64,000 nt of DNA, taken from NCBI GenBank assembly GCA_034406715.1, contig CP137876.1, forward strand, positions 697,892-761,891, read 5' to 3'. The notes under the pieces were generated by a model. The model had not been told where the DNA came from. It did no database searches and was given only the letters and a program-made list of their open reading frames with translations. A program made the position numbers and the translations under genes. This document shows, in pieces, positions 20,028 to 29,728 of the stretch. Source of the DNA: Rhodotorula mucilaginosa. Taxonomy: Eukaryota; Basidiomycota; Microbotryomycetes; Sporidiobolales; Sporidiobolaceae. Within the stretch, counting starts at the first letter, position 1. Every line of letters begins with the position of its first letter.

Positions 20028-20688
20028 TGGTCCGCTTTAAAAGCAGCGCAAAAGGCGACGTGGGCGCGCGCCTGGTCAGCTTCCACCACCGGCGCCCAAC
20101 TTTGCGCCATCACCACTTCTCCGCCCGGTCTCGCTTTCACCCGTTTCCACTCCTCGCTCTCGCACCGCCAGTTGACGCTCCTCACGCGACTTCGCACCGG
20201 CGCTTGCGATCTTGGCGCATACAAGGCGCATTTCGAACCGAACGACCCATGTGTGCTTGCAGCGGCGAGCCGGAAACCCGTGAACATCTCCTCCTCCACT
20301 GCCCCCTCTGTGCCTCACAGCGCGCCACCGTCCTCTCCTCCCTCCGACTCAAAAGCACCCCCCTCGCCTACCTTCTCAGCGACCAGCGCGTGACGAAGGC
20401 GACTCTCCGGTTCCTCACCAACTCTGGCCGTTTTGACTCCCTTTACTCCCCACCCTCAGAGGATCCGTCTAGCTGAGTCTCCCCAACCATGATTCTATTC
20501 TGTGCACCCCCTTCCTCTCCCCCCACCTATACCCCTCATTCATCCCAACCTGATTTTCCTGGCTCACTGAGCAGGTTTTTTTTTCTTTGGGCCTTTCCTC
20601 GCGCCCCCCACTTTGTGTAGTATCCGCGGTCTACATGGGCTCCTTATAGCTTGATATGACTTGAAACTTGAATTATCTATCTATCTAT
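20028..20688 (+). mobile_element. 5'-truncated LINE with complete 3' end and target duplication
   Basis: The copy is 661 bp and is flanked by CCTTTCCACC at 20018-20027 and 20689-20698. It carries the LINE C-terminus in two frames: TLLTRLRTGACDLGAYKAHF, then CACSGEPETREHLLLHCPLC and VTKATLRFLTNSGRFDSLYS. The full 3'UTR follows, with the T-run at 20575-20585, and then TATC repeats. The target is itself the C-terminus of an older LINE (TLLSTLCLKNPSLTF across the empty site), so the insertion is nested. Confidence 0.85.
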
Positions 20689-20698
20689 CCTTTCCACC

Positions 20699-21222
20699 CT
20701 CTGTCTCAAAAACCCCTCTCTCACCTTCCTGCCCAGTGACCCCTGAGTGACCAAAGCAACTTCACGCTTCTGTAAGGGCCGAGACCCTTCACTCAACCTG
20801 CGCGGAACGGAACGGGTCGTGAACTCGGCCTGAGCTTTGCTCATCCTGGGTCTTACTCTCGCTTACGCACAAGCTGATGAGTAGACCCAGGTGAGCACTC
20901 TCTTTTGTAGCTCTGGCTTGCACATGAGCTGACAAGTAGCCCCAGTTGCAATACACGCCAAGGTCCCACTATGCGCTGCACTTGCCAGAGTGAGGTCTGT
21001 TGTTTCAACACCGACCTTCCAGCTTCCTCCCTGACTGAACTCACTGACTGAGGCCGCTTCAACTCGCTTTACTGCCCGCCCTCCGTCTGCGTAGTCTTGG
21101 ATTTCTGATTTGCCCTCCCCCCTGCTTCCCCACCTCTTGCATATACCCTCATACATTCTAACGCGGTCTATGTGGGCTTCTATAGCTTGATATGACTTGA
21201 AACGTGAACTATCTATCTATCA
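20699..21222 (+). mobile_element. Older LINE 3' end, interrupted by a solo LTR
   Basis: After the nested insert the older copy resumes with TFLPSDP, a stop, and VTKATSRF. It is interrupted by the LTR at 20771-21021, continues with GRFNSLYCPPS (about 21051-21083), and ends in its own UTR. The UTR contains GCTTCTATAGCTTGATATGA and a TATC tail at 21211-21221. The 5' part lies left of 20027, at about 20000-20027. Confidence 0.7.
20771..21021 (-). mobile_element. Solo LTR, copy 2, with 5-bp target duplication
   Basis: It starts TGTAAGGGCCGAGACC and ends CCGACCTTCCA, giving TG...CA ends. It is flanked by GCTTC at 20766-20770 and 21022-21026. On the minus strand it matches the LTR at 10451-10613 from the first base. 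Inside, a ~35-bp segment (GCTACTTGTCAGCTCATG and GTCTACTCATCAGCTTGTG, minus strand) is tandemly duplicated. No internal region of this LTR retrotransposon is present in the window. Confidence 0.8.
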
Positions 21223-21960
21223 GGCAAGTTGGTGCCAGCAAGGCTTGTTTTTTGAACAGCCCTGAGACTGGGCATGAGGGCTTTCAGGAGGTGAATAGAG
21301 AAGTCTTGTTGGATCGCGACGAGTAAGTGAGACTTGCTGTAAACTTTGGTGAGAGTTGATCTCCTCTGTAACAACTCTTGACTTTGGTGTAAAGTTGTTC
21401 CAATGCACTAATCTGTATCCTTCAACTCGCTCTTTGCCTGCCACACTGTCAATGATGATGAACACTTGGCTGGCAGCCTGGCAAGGCAATCGTACTCCGT
21501 GACTTTCTCCTCCCCGATGGTGATGGTGTCTCCCTGCTGCAACGGCGCATATTTCATCTTACGGACAACTGCACTAAAAAGCACAGAATGAATCATTTGG
21601 CAGGATTGGTTCATCAGAAAGACGTATAGGAAGGGTACAGGTGTGGTGAGGAGTTCATTCCTTGCACTTGCTTCTTGATCCCGAGGCTTGACGTCGCGCG
21701 GTAGGAGTGACGATTGCTCAGTCGGTTGTGGTGGCCCAGTCAGAGTAGTTTGATCCATCAGCGTGTAGATAATTGGGGTGTTTTCTTGTGACATACTTGA
21801 TTGCCAACTCGATACCTCTGACCTTGTCAACCGTGGCCTGTGGGGGTCTCTTCTCCGCCTCTCTGCATTTGTTCATGTACTCCGTGGGTTGAGGGACCAA
21901 CGCACATGTGGCTGTGTGCAGAAGAAGAGCAGTGGATGACCTGACTCAAGCAAATGGGGA
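21223..21960 (-). mobile_element. Decayed copia gag-like fragment, minus strand
   Basis: The minus strand around 21700-21900 reads KVRGIELAIKYV and then NYLHADGSNYSDWA, which resembles the start of a copia gag (LxGSNYxxW). The frame that follows (to about 21408) has an acidic and polar character without clear motifs. Stops and lower GC indicate long decay. Family assignment rests mainly on the GSNYxxW pattern. Confidence 0.45.
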
Positions 21961-23168
21961 AAAGAACCAATCTGTGGGTACGCTCGTGGGGAAAAGGTTT
22001 GAACGGGTTTGCCCCTGTAACTCGGTGTGCGTCGTTGCTTCTGAAAGTTTGGTGTTGGGGAAGAGCGGCGTGGCTGTTCTCCTCTTGTCTTGGATTGTAT
22101 AGTTCATTTTGTTCTCCTCAAGGGCAGCTTTTGTCTAATCACAATTAAGCACAAGACTTGCAAGTGCGTTGGTTTGTTTCACAGGGTTCTGGCATGGAGG
22201 GGAGCCCGGAGTAGTGCAGAGGAGGTCCGGTTGAGCTGGGGGTTAGGGCTCATACATTGTAGCAAGGTATCGGTCGGTACCATTTAATGAAGCACGCAGG
22301 TCTGCTCATAGTGCAGTGAGTGACCGGAGGTCAAACTCAAAACTGCATGCAAGCAGGCAAACAAACGTGTAATTCATCTCTTCAGTAATTGCCCCCGTAT
22401 CCAATGCACTCCGCCAGCACCACCTGTCTCAATTCAAACTACTCTCCAGCACCATTGTCAAACTTCAATGAGCAGCAAGCTTTTCTGAAGGTTCCACCAT
22501 GCACAGAAACCTTGCCGCTTCCACAAATGGATTGCTGTCATCTTGAAACGCATAAGGCCTTCTTAAGCCTGCATCCACATCCACACCACACTGCTACCTA
22601 TACCGGAAGGTGTGCATAGGTACATCCTGTTCTGAAACGCATTGTCAAAACTTCCTCCAGAAGCAGACTTGACCCTCTTCAAGTATCCAGTCTTCTCTTG
22701 TCTATTCCCATTGTGAAGAAGATGGAATGTTCAAAACATGAAACACTCTGTCCCCTTGCATCTGATGCATCAGGTGTATTGTCAGAGTGCTACCACACTT
22801 GACAAAATACGACAGGAAGTCTTGGTCCAAGGCAACTGTAGAAGCTTCAGCAGGGAGGTTCAGACTTTCTGAGACAGACAGACATCGGGGCCACAGGTTG
22901 CTTGAGCTCTGTCGTGACAGTTAGCAGGTACTTGGAGCTGCAAAGCCAACACAAGCACGCGGAAAAGGTTGACGTTTGGTTGATGCGGACTTGCACGTGA
23001 TTGCGAGACGACCGCCGGCTGAGGGGAGGCGCAGGCCGCCGCCTGTGTGCACTGTCGCACGCAGACAAGAAGGCGAACGACCTCGTTCTCGAAGGGCAGC
23101 GCAGAGCAGGAGTTCCAATCGACCAGCTTCTCGTCGAACGTCCTCAAAGTCGCGCGTTGGCGAGCAAG
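21961..23168. other. AT-richer decayed sequence and promoter of the next gene
   Basis: Up to about 22860 I see no gene and no clear transposon motif. Base composition matches the decayed transposon zone. From about 22960 GC content jumps to the host level, and the frame used by the next gene is already open from 23001, upstream of the ATG I chose. Confidence 0.4.
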
Positions 23169-23843
23169 ATGCCGCCCCCAGGTCCGCAAGACGAATCACT
23201 CGACTACTCGCACGACGCCGACATGCTGGACGGCCCGAGTGCAGACAACACGGCCGCCGCAGACACGACACCCGCGAGAGGTGCTGCAGCTGCCGATGCC
23301 TCGGCCGCTCTGTCCTCGCCCGCCGACAGCACCGCCTCGTTCCCCGATTCGCTCGCGAACGCGCCGGCCGCCGACGTCGAAGCCAAAGCGAGCGCGCTGC
23401 TCGCGATGCCGAGCACGGCCGTCCCGTCGAAACCCCTTCCAGGCTTCGAGTGGCACGAGATCCCGCGCCAGGTCCCGACTCGACAGCACGAACAGGACGA
23501 AGCGCGGCGCAATGCGCTCGACTTTATCGGCAAGATGCTCGAGAAGGCCGACCGAGACGACTGGATGTACAAGACGCCGTCTGTGTTCGGCCCGCCCGAA
23601 CCGCTCCGTCTGCGCGAAGGCGGGGGCGCGCGGGGGGAGTCAGAAGAGCTCGCGGGAGGTCTCCTTCGCGGAGGTTCAACGGCGCCGTGGCAAGACGAGT
23701 GTTTCAACATCGAGCACTTCAATGTCGAGGACAGCTGGGACAGCTTCGATGCTACGGCGTATACTGCTGCGGCGGCGGTACCACCGGAACGCGGCGCGAC
23801 GAGCGCCGTGGGAGGTCTCCACGACTTTGCGTTATCATCTTGA
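23169..23843 (+). CDS. Acidic hypothetical protein
   Basis: The single-exon frame encodes 224 residues from the ATG at 23169. I preferred this ATG because upstream sequence in frame has no other ATG at a natural protein start. The N-terminal 90 residues are low-complexity (Ala, Asp, Ser, Pro). A more conserved-looking core follows, PGFEWHEIPRQVPTRQHEQD to MLEKADRDDWMYKTPSVFGP. The C-terminus contains ECFNIEHFNVEDSWDSFDA. The composition is nuclear or regulatory in style, but I do not recognise a family. It is the first host gene after the transposon island. Confidence 0.6.
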   Translation: MPPPGPQDESLDYSHDADMLDGPSADNTAAADTTPARGAAAADASAALSSPADSTASFPDSLANAPAADVEAKASALLAMPSTAVPSKPLPGFEWHEIPRQVPTRQHEQDEARRNALDFIGKMLEKADRDDWMYKTPSVFGPPEPLRLREGGGARGESEELAGGLLRGGSTAPWQDECFNIEHFNVEDSWDSFDATAYTAAAAVPPERGATSAVGGLHDFALSS

Positions 23844-24348
23844 AAACAGCGGGAGGACGCAACACCGCAGACTATAAGACTCTCGTGTGCGTGGTTTTGG
23901 GTCGTATCAGATCGGCGCTGCCCCGCCCATCTCTGACGAGCGCTGTTCGCGACTTCTCCTTCACGCAGCGGACACCGCCACCACTCGCCACGATATGCCG
24001 GTACTACCACGCCCTACTCACCCTCGGGACACGCCGGCGCAGGCTCGCACTCGTCCGGCCCGTCCAGCTCATTCCGATCAACCGAATCACGCCGGAACAA
24101 ACATTTTCGACTTCCTCGTACGCCGGCTAACAACGTCGTTTTCATCCGAGAGTGGTCGCCTCAGACGCGCCGTTCATGATGGGCTTCGGATCGACACGCC
24201 ACGGCCGATCCACGGCCGATCTGTTCACATGACAGCCAGCTTCGTAGCCGCACGGAAACGAGGAGGCGATAAAGTAGTATAACAACATGTTGCAAACCGA
24301 CGATGGCCAGACAGAATCGCAGATGAACGGGGGCAGCACAAGATCTGT
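23844..24348. other. Intergenic region between hypothetical gene and NIP7
   Basis: This is a convergent interval of 505 bp. A 131-codon open frame at 23887-24282 has no motif and looks like chance. I see nothing else. Confidence 0.35.
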
Positions 24349-25965
24349 CTAGAAGAGCGTGTCCTAAAGAGCAAAGGCAGAGTCAGCGACAGGTCCGGAC
24401 AGGAAGGATAGCCGGTTCTTGTCACGTACCTCATCTCGCAAATACTCGCCCACGTCGCTAAAAGGTGCACGAAAAGGTGTCAGCTTGTACCGTTTCGACG
24501 AGTGACTGGGCAACTCACGCCTGGTTGAAGACGACGATGGCCGTCGGATCGAGCTTGCGCGTGTCGATTGTTGACCGCGCAGTCACGCCGAAACCCTGAC
24601 GAGTCGTTCGCGAAGGCCAGTCAGTCGGGAGGCGCTCCATGCAGGTTCAGAGGGCCGCAATCGACTCACAAGAGGGACATCAGACATGCTGTAGATCACG
24701 ACTCCTTGGTGCTCGACAATGTCCTCGGTGGTCTTGCCAAGGTGCGCCTTGACGATGTGGTTGCCGTACAGGAAGGGCATCTCTCCGTTTCCCTTGATCC
24801 AGACCTGCGAGGAGGGCGTTGCGGAGAGATACGCGAATAGGCGGGACGCGGTGCGAGGTTGTCGGCGGTATGGCAAGAGTCGGCAAGAGCGGCGCCGGGC
24901 AAGCGTGGCGACACCAGCATCGGGACGGTTCGAGGTAGGGTCGAAGACGCGAGTACAGGTACGGTGATTGAAGAGGCCGCCAGAATGGAAAGGGGGAGGG
25001 AGGAAGCGGAGCGTGTGAAGAGGCAAGTCAGCCTGGATGAACCGCCGACGCCGACCATCACCCGAATCTTGCGGCGAAGCTCGGGCTGGCCGAAAGGATG
25101 AGCGACACAAAAGGAAAACGCACCTTGTTCTTGGCGTACTTGCCCATCAAGTCGAGCGCGGTAACGTGCAGCCTGAACTTTTCCGTCTTTGAGAACTTTC
25201 CGAGGCAGACGCCGAGCGAGATCAAGTTGGCGCGCGGGACCGAGATGGCTTGTCGGAGGAGCGACTCGCGGACGTAGTAGACGCGGGAACGATGGAGACG
25301 GAAGACATGGGGCTGTTTCGTTCGTGGCGTGGTCAGGGGAAACCGGAGGACGAAGGTCAGCACTCTGCGGACATTTTCCCCGCGTTCGGCAGCGTTTGTT
25401 CGTCTTCGCCTCGGGTAAGTGGTTGCGGTAGGTGGCACGCTCCGGACCCGGACGAAGGCTTGCCAGGGATGGCTAAGGCGGCCGTTCGCTCGCTCCTCCA
25501 GGCGACCTCCTCCACCCGGAGCGCTGTCCGCTCGACAACACTCCTCCGGAGAGCGCCCCTGCCGCACTGTCAGGGCATCCTGTGCCGGTGTAGGATGCCC
25601 CTGCGAAGGGGCGATTGTAGGTCGTGACCCAGACAGCCGGCAGTCGAGCGAATCGAAAATCGCCGCTTCTTCAGGGTTGTAGACCCGGCATCCTTCTCGC
25701 TCCCTCCCACACTGGAGACAAGCTCTGCTGCCTTGTGCGCGCCCCCCTGTGCCCTCGTCCCACCCGCGAGCATCCTGGTTTCTGTTTTTTTCGTCGGAAG
25801 TGGACCCCTCGCAAGCCGGCGTCGACTACAAACGACGCGCGGAAGAGGCGGCGACCAGGCGACTCACGTCGTCGGGCGTGTCTACGAGATGCACGAGGTT
25901 CGGGCCGAGGTAGTTGGCGAGTTTGGCGAAGAGCGTCTTGGTTTCGGATTCGGTCAAAGGTCGCA
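24349..25965 (-). CDS. NIP7: 60S ribosome biogenesis factor NIP7
   Basis: NIP7 acts in pre-60S maturation and 27S rRNA processing in the nucleolus. Six coding exons assemble into RPLTESETKTLFAKLANYLG, FRLHRSRVYYVRESL, NLISLGVCLGKFSKTEKFRL, GEMPFLYGNHIVKAHLGK, QGVVIYSMSDVPLGFGVTAR and DVGEYLRDEDTLF, the complete protein of ~180 residues with its C-terminal PUA domain. Exons are 25868-25965, 25124-25312, 24670-24804, 24519-24595, 24430-24457 and 24349-24363. The first visible exon starts right after an acceptor with TG CGA CCT, so the A of the start codon must lie in an upstream exon I could not place (25970-26200). The 555-bp intron at 25313-25867 is unusually long here. Confidence 0.92.
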
Positions 25966-26357
25966 CTGCGGGTCGATCGCTCGCTCGCTGCGGGTCAGCT
26001 GGACTGCCTGCGGGTATCCTGTCCTTATATGACTCGACTGACTGATTCGTTTGCTTGTCTAGCCTATGCAGTCGCGCGAGAGTGGGTGAGCTTTGAGCTG
26101 AGCGAGGCGGTGCAGCAGCAGCGAAGCGCACAGGCGATCGACGACGAACAACCGGTAAATCGGGCAAGCCCCAGGGTGTATGCTCGAGAGGACTCGTGAG
26201 AATGCGAGACTGTAATTATCAGTCTCATGGCGCTCGCATTCCCGTCCGAGGCCTGGCTGTAATTTCCACCTCGAGCGCGAGCGAATGGCGGCGTCGTCGT
26301 TGCTCCACCTTTGAACTCCCGTCGCGCTGTCGCAGCTTGAAAGCCTCGGACGCGACG
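25966..26357. promoter_or_regulatory. Shared divergent promoter of NIP7 and PRE5
   Basis: About 390 bp separate the first visible NIP7 exon from the PRE5 start. The missing first NIP7 exon lies somewhere here. A candidate branch site (GCTGAC, minus strand) occurs near 25998-26003 before the NIP7 acceptor. No known binding site was recognised. Confidence 0.5.
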
Positions 26358-27700
26358 ATGCACCGGAACTCGTACGACAACGACAACTCGACCTTCAGTC
26401 CCCAGGGCAGGCTGCACCAGGTCAGTCGGGCCTCTCGCCGCCGCCTGGGAATGACGCGGCTCTCTCTCTCCCCTCCTTGCATACGCACAACCGCGGGCCA
26501 GCTGACATCGGTGCCCGCCACACACACACGCAGGTCGAGTATGCGCTCGAGGCAGTCAAGCAGGGGTCGGCGTGCGTCGGCCTGAGGAGCAAGACTCACG
26601 TCATCCTTCTCGGACTCAAGGTGCGCCCCGCTACAAAGCCCGTCCTCCCACCCCGCAGGCTGACACCCGACTGGCCTTACAGCGGTCAACAGGAGAGCTG
26701 GCGTCGTACCAGAAGAAGCTCATCCGGATCGACGATCACCTCGGAGTCGGCATCGCCGGCCTCACTTCAGACGCACGCGTTCTCTCGTCAGTCGCGCCTG
26801 ACGTATACTGTACCTTTTTTCCGACGTGTGCGCTGACATAGGGACCTGGACGTCAACAGCAACTTCATGCGCACCCAGGCCATGTCGTCCCGCATGTTGT
26901 ACAACCGGCCACTGCCCATCAGTCGCATCGTCGGAGCCATCGCAGACAGTACGTGCATGGACTCGTCACGCCGGAGTGACACAGTGGCTCAAAGCGCCTG
27001 TATATCCTGCGCACACAGAGGCCCAGGTCAACACGCAGCACTACGGCCGACGACCGTACGGTGTCGGTCTCCTCGTCGCCGGTTACGATGTACGTCTCTC
27101 GTCTCACTCGCGGTTTGTCGCCACAGACAGCTTGTACTGACGCGAGAGCACACGCACCAGGACAAGGGCCCGCACCTGTACGAGTTCTCGCCGTCGGGCA
27201 ACTGCCTCGAATACTACGCCATGTCGATCGGCGCGCGGTCTCAGTCGGCCAAGACGTACCTCGAGGCGCACTTTGAAGAGTTTGCCGACTGCGACCTCGA
27301 CACGCTGATCAAGCACGGCTTGCACGCCCTCCGCGAAACGCTCCAGCAAGACAAGGAGCTCACCATCCACAACACCTCGATCGGCATCGTCGGCGTCGCG
27401 CCCCCTTCCTCCTCCTCCACCTCTGCCTCCGAATCCGCACCGAAAGCGGCATCAGAAGCACCCGCGCAGGTCGTCCTCGGCACCGAACCCCTCGCGGGTA
27501 AACTCGCGCCGGGTCACCGGTTCGAAAAGTTCCGCATCGTCGAGGGCGAGGAGCTCCAGCCCGCGCTCGACGCGATGGACCCGAAGGACGACAGCGACAC
27601 GGTGCGCGGACGGACCGGAGAGGCGACCGCGGTGGCGGGAGAGACGCCGGCAGCGGGAGATGCGGCTCCGACTCCGGGCGACAGCATGCAGACCGACTAG
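26358..27700 (+). CDS. PRE5: 20S proteasome subunit alpha type-1 (PRE5 / PSMA1)
   Basis: This is an alpha-ring subunit of the 20S proteasome. The joined protein begins [20 protein letters not shown]. It then has [20 protein letters not shown] (alpha-subunit signature), [40 protein letters not shown] and [14 protein letters not shown], which identify the PSMA1 type. There are six exons with short introns, for example after CACCAG at 26420, after GCAGACA near 26951 and after TACGAT near 27090. The C-terminus is extended by ~100 residues of low-complexity Ser, Ala, Glu and Thr sequence ending SMQTD. This is longer than the yeast subunit, which is about 234 residues. Confidence 0.93.
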
Positions 27701-27844
27701 GCGTAGTCGGGTCGGCTGTTCTCTCCGAAGATGTGCATTTCGAGTGTAAAAGATACCATTTCCCTCGCGCATTTCGAGAAGCAAGGACAACCCCGAGGAA
27801 AACAACAACAGAGTGGGTTTGCATCCTCGGAACTGAAAACCGGA

Positions 27845-29324
27845 CTAGTGCTCCTCCTCTTCTGTCCCGGGACAGTGCTGCTTGAGGTCATCCGCATCGT
27901 GATACAGCTCGCCGCACCAGAAGCAGTAGCTGTGCGAGAAGGGCTGCTTTCAGCTACCAGTTCCATCCGAAAAAGCCAAAGCCGAGGAGGACGTACTGGT
28001 ACTTGTTGCGGAGGTACGTGAGCGTAAGCGCAAGCCGAGATCGAATCTGCGCACGTACTCGTTCTCCGTCAGCGACTGCGACCAGAACCTCGAGAAAGGT
28101 GAGCCGGACTTGCATCGTAAGAGAACCACTCGGCTTCCTCGTCAGGGTCCTCTGCCGGCTGCGCTGCTTGCGCTGCTTGCTCCGCGGGGGCCGACTCTTC
28201 ATCCGAATCCGAATCGACCACTGTCTGACTCGTGCCAATCTCGTACGCCAGTTCGCCGCGTCCCGCCTTCTTGGCCTCTGCCTTGTCCGAGGCAGTCACC
28301 TTGCGCTCGTCGTCGCTGTCGAGTTCCGTATCGATCCGGTCAAACATCTTGCGGTTCCGGACTCGTTGCTGTTCGCGCTCTTCTTCGTCCGGGTCGCGCC
28401 ACATCGGGCTGTCTTCGATCCCGGCGCGGCGGTCGAGTTCCTCGCACGTCCGGCGCAGCGACCGCAACAGCCCGTATGCGCGACGCTCGTCCATGGACGA
28501 CTTGACCCGCGCGAGGTACCCTTGCAAGTCGGGGAGGGGGTCGCCTGCCGTCGAAGTGTCGAGGTTGCCGGCGACATCCGTAGACGAGGAAGAAAAGTAG
28601 GTGCGGAAGCGCTTCGCCTGTGGGACTCCCAACCCAGTTCGGGCTGTAGGGGCATCTGGTCAACCGCTACTCGAGACGGAGGAATGTGAAAGAGGTGCGC
28701 ACCTGCTCGCATTTCGAAGCGGATCGGTTCGGTTTTTGCTGCGCCTGCCGGACCGGACCCGATTCCACCGCGCGCTGGCGTCGCGCCCTCTCCGTCTTTC
28801 TCCGGAGCACCTTCGGCAGCATTGGATGACCCGCCTATGGGAGCGAAGGTGGCCTTGGCAAAGCCGAGTCCGCCGCCGCCGCCGCCAGTTCGAGGAGTCG
28901 AACTCCCGCTCTGTCCTGCTTCGGATCCGGACGCAGGCGAGTCGTATCTTAGCCCGAGCGCCTCGCCCGGCTTGTAGCCCATCTTGCTGCAACGTGAGAA
29001 AAGAGTCTGTCAACAGGATTCTGTACCGCAAACCTCGCTACGTGCTCTCACGCACCTCATCATCTTGAAGGCCGTACTTGCACCGCCTCCGGCTTCCTCC
29101 TGCTTGCGTTCGCGGTCAATCAGATTGGTGCTGAGGCCTTCCTCGCGCTTCTCCTCTTCCATCTGTTTCCGGCTCTTGATGCGCCCCCGCTCGGCCTGCT
29201 GCGCGAGTGTCCGCTTCCGTCGCTCCGCATACGTCAAGTCACCCTGAGCTGTCGAGGCAGTCGTCTCGGCGGCGAGCAGGAAGCGGGGGTCGTCATAGTC
29301 GAGCTCAGAATCAGAGTCGGCCAT
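27845..29324 (-). CDS. G-patch protein of the GPATCH11 (CCDC75) family
   Basis: The N-terminus MADSDSELDYDDPRFLL leads into a charged helix with REEGLSTNLIDRERKQEE. The G-patch follows, KMGYKPGEALGLR (about 28950-28985), then TEPIRFEMRAG. The C-terminus contains YCFWCGELYHDADDLKQHC and a final EEEEH. This is the DUF4187 zinc-binding end typical of GPATCH11. G-patch proteins usually stimulate DEAH helicases in RNA processing; the partner is unknown here. At least four introns are present. The stop is at 27845-27847, and exon borders in the C-terminal third (28000-28130) are approximate. Confidence 0.85.
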
Positions 29325-29728
29325 AATTGACGCGGATTCGGTCGCTTTTTAGCTGGTGAACAGAGACCGAAGAGCGATCAGGAGGAAGGGGGATGCCGGC
29401 CCGGATGATGACCTTCTTGCGACGGCATTTGGCGAGTCGAGGGCATCAGAGACAGTCGCTTTATGACTCTTACCGTGCGCAACTACCAATCCTTTCGGAA
29501 CACAAGGCAGGGCCCGACCACAGCTGAAAGTGGCTTGCGAACTCGCCCAAGCACCTGAAGTTTTCAACGTACTCAGCGGTTTGCAACCGCCATTGCGCCG
29601 CGATCAACCCTGTGCGAATGCCTGGCGGCGAACAATTCCATAGCACAGACCGACATGGATCACAGAAGAAGGGCACAGAAAAGAACAGAACCAAGAGACG
29701 AGAGAGAAGACATCCGTTCATTCCTGCA
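29325..29728. other. Intergenic, between monooxygenase 3' end and GPATCH11 start
   Basis: This is a 404-bp interval upstream of the GPATCH11 start. No gene or motif is visible beyond shadow frames. Confidence 0.35.

Noticed and set aside
23001-23168. N-terminal extension of the acidic hypothetical protein
   Set aside because: The open frame continues upstream, but there is no ATG in it at a natural position and the peptide is Arg-rich promoter-like sequence.
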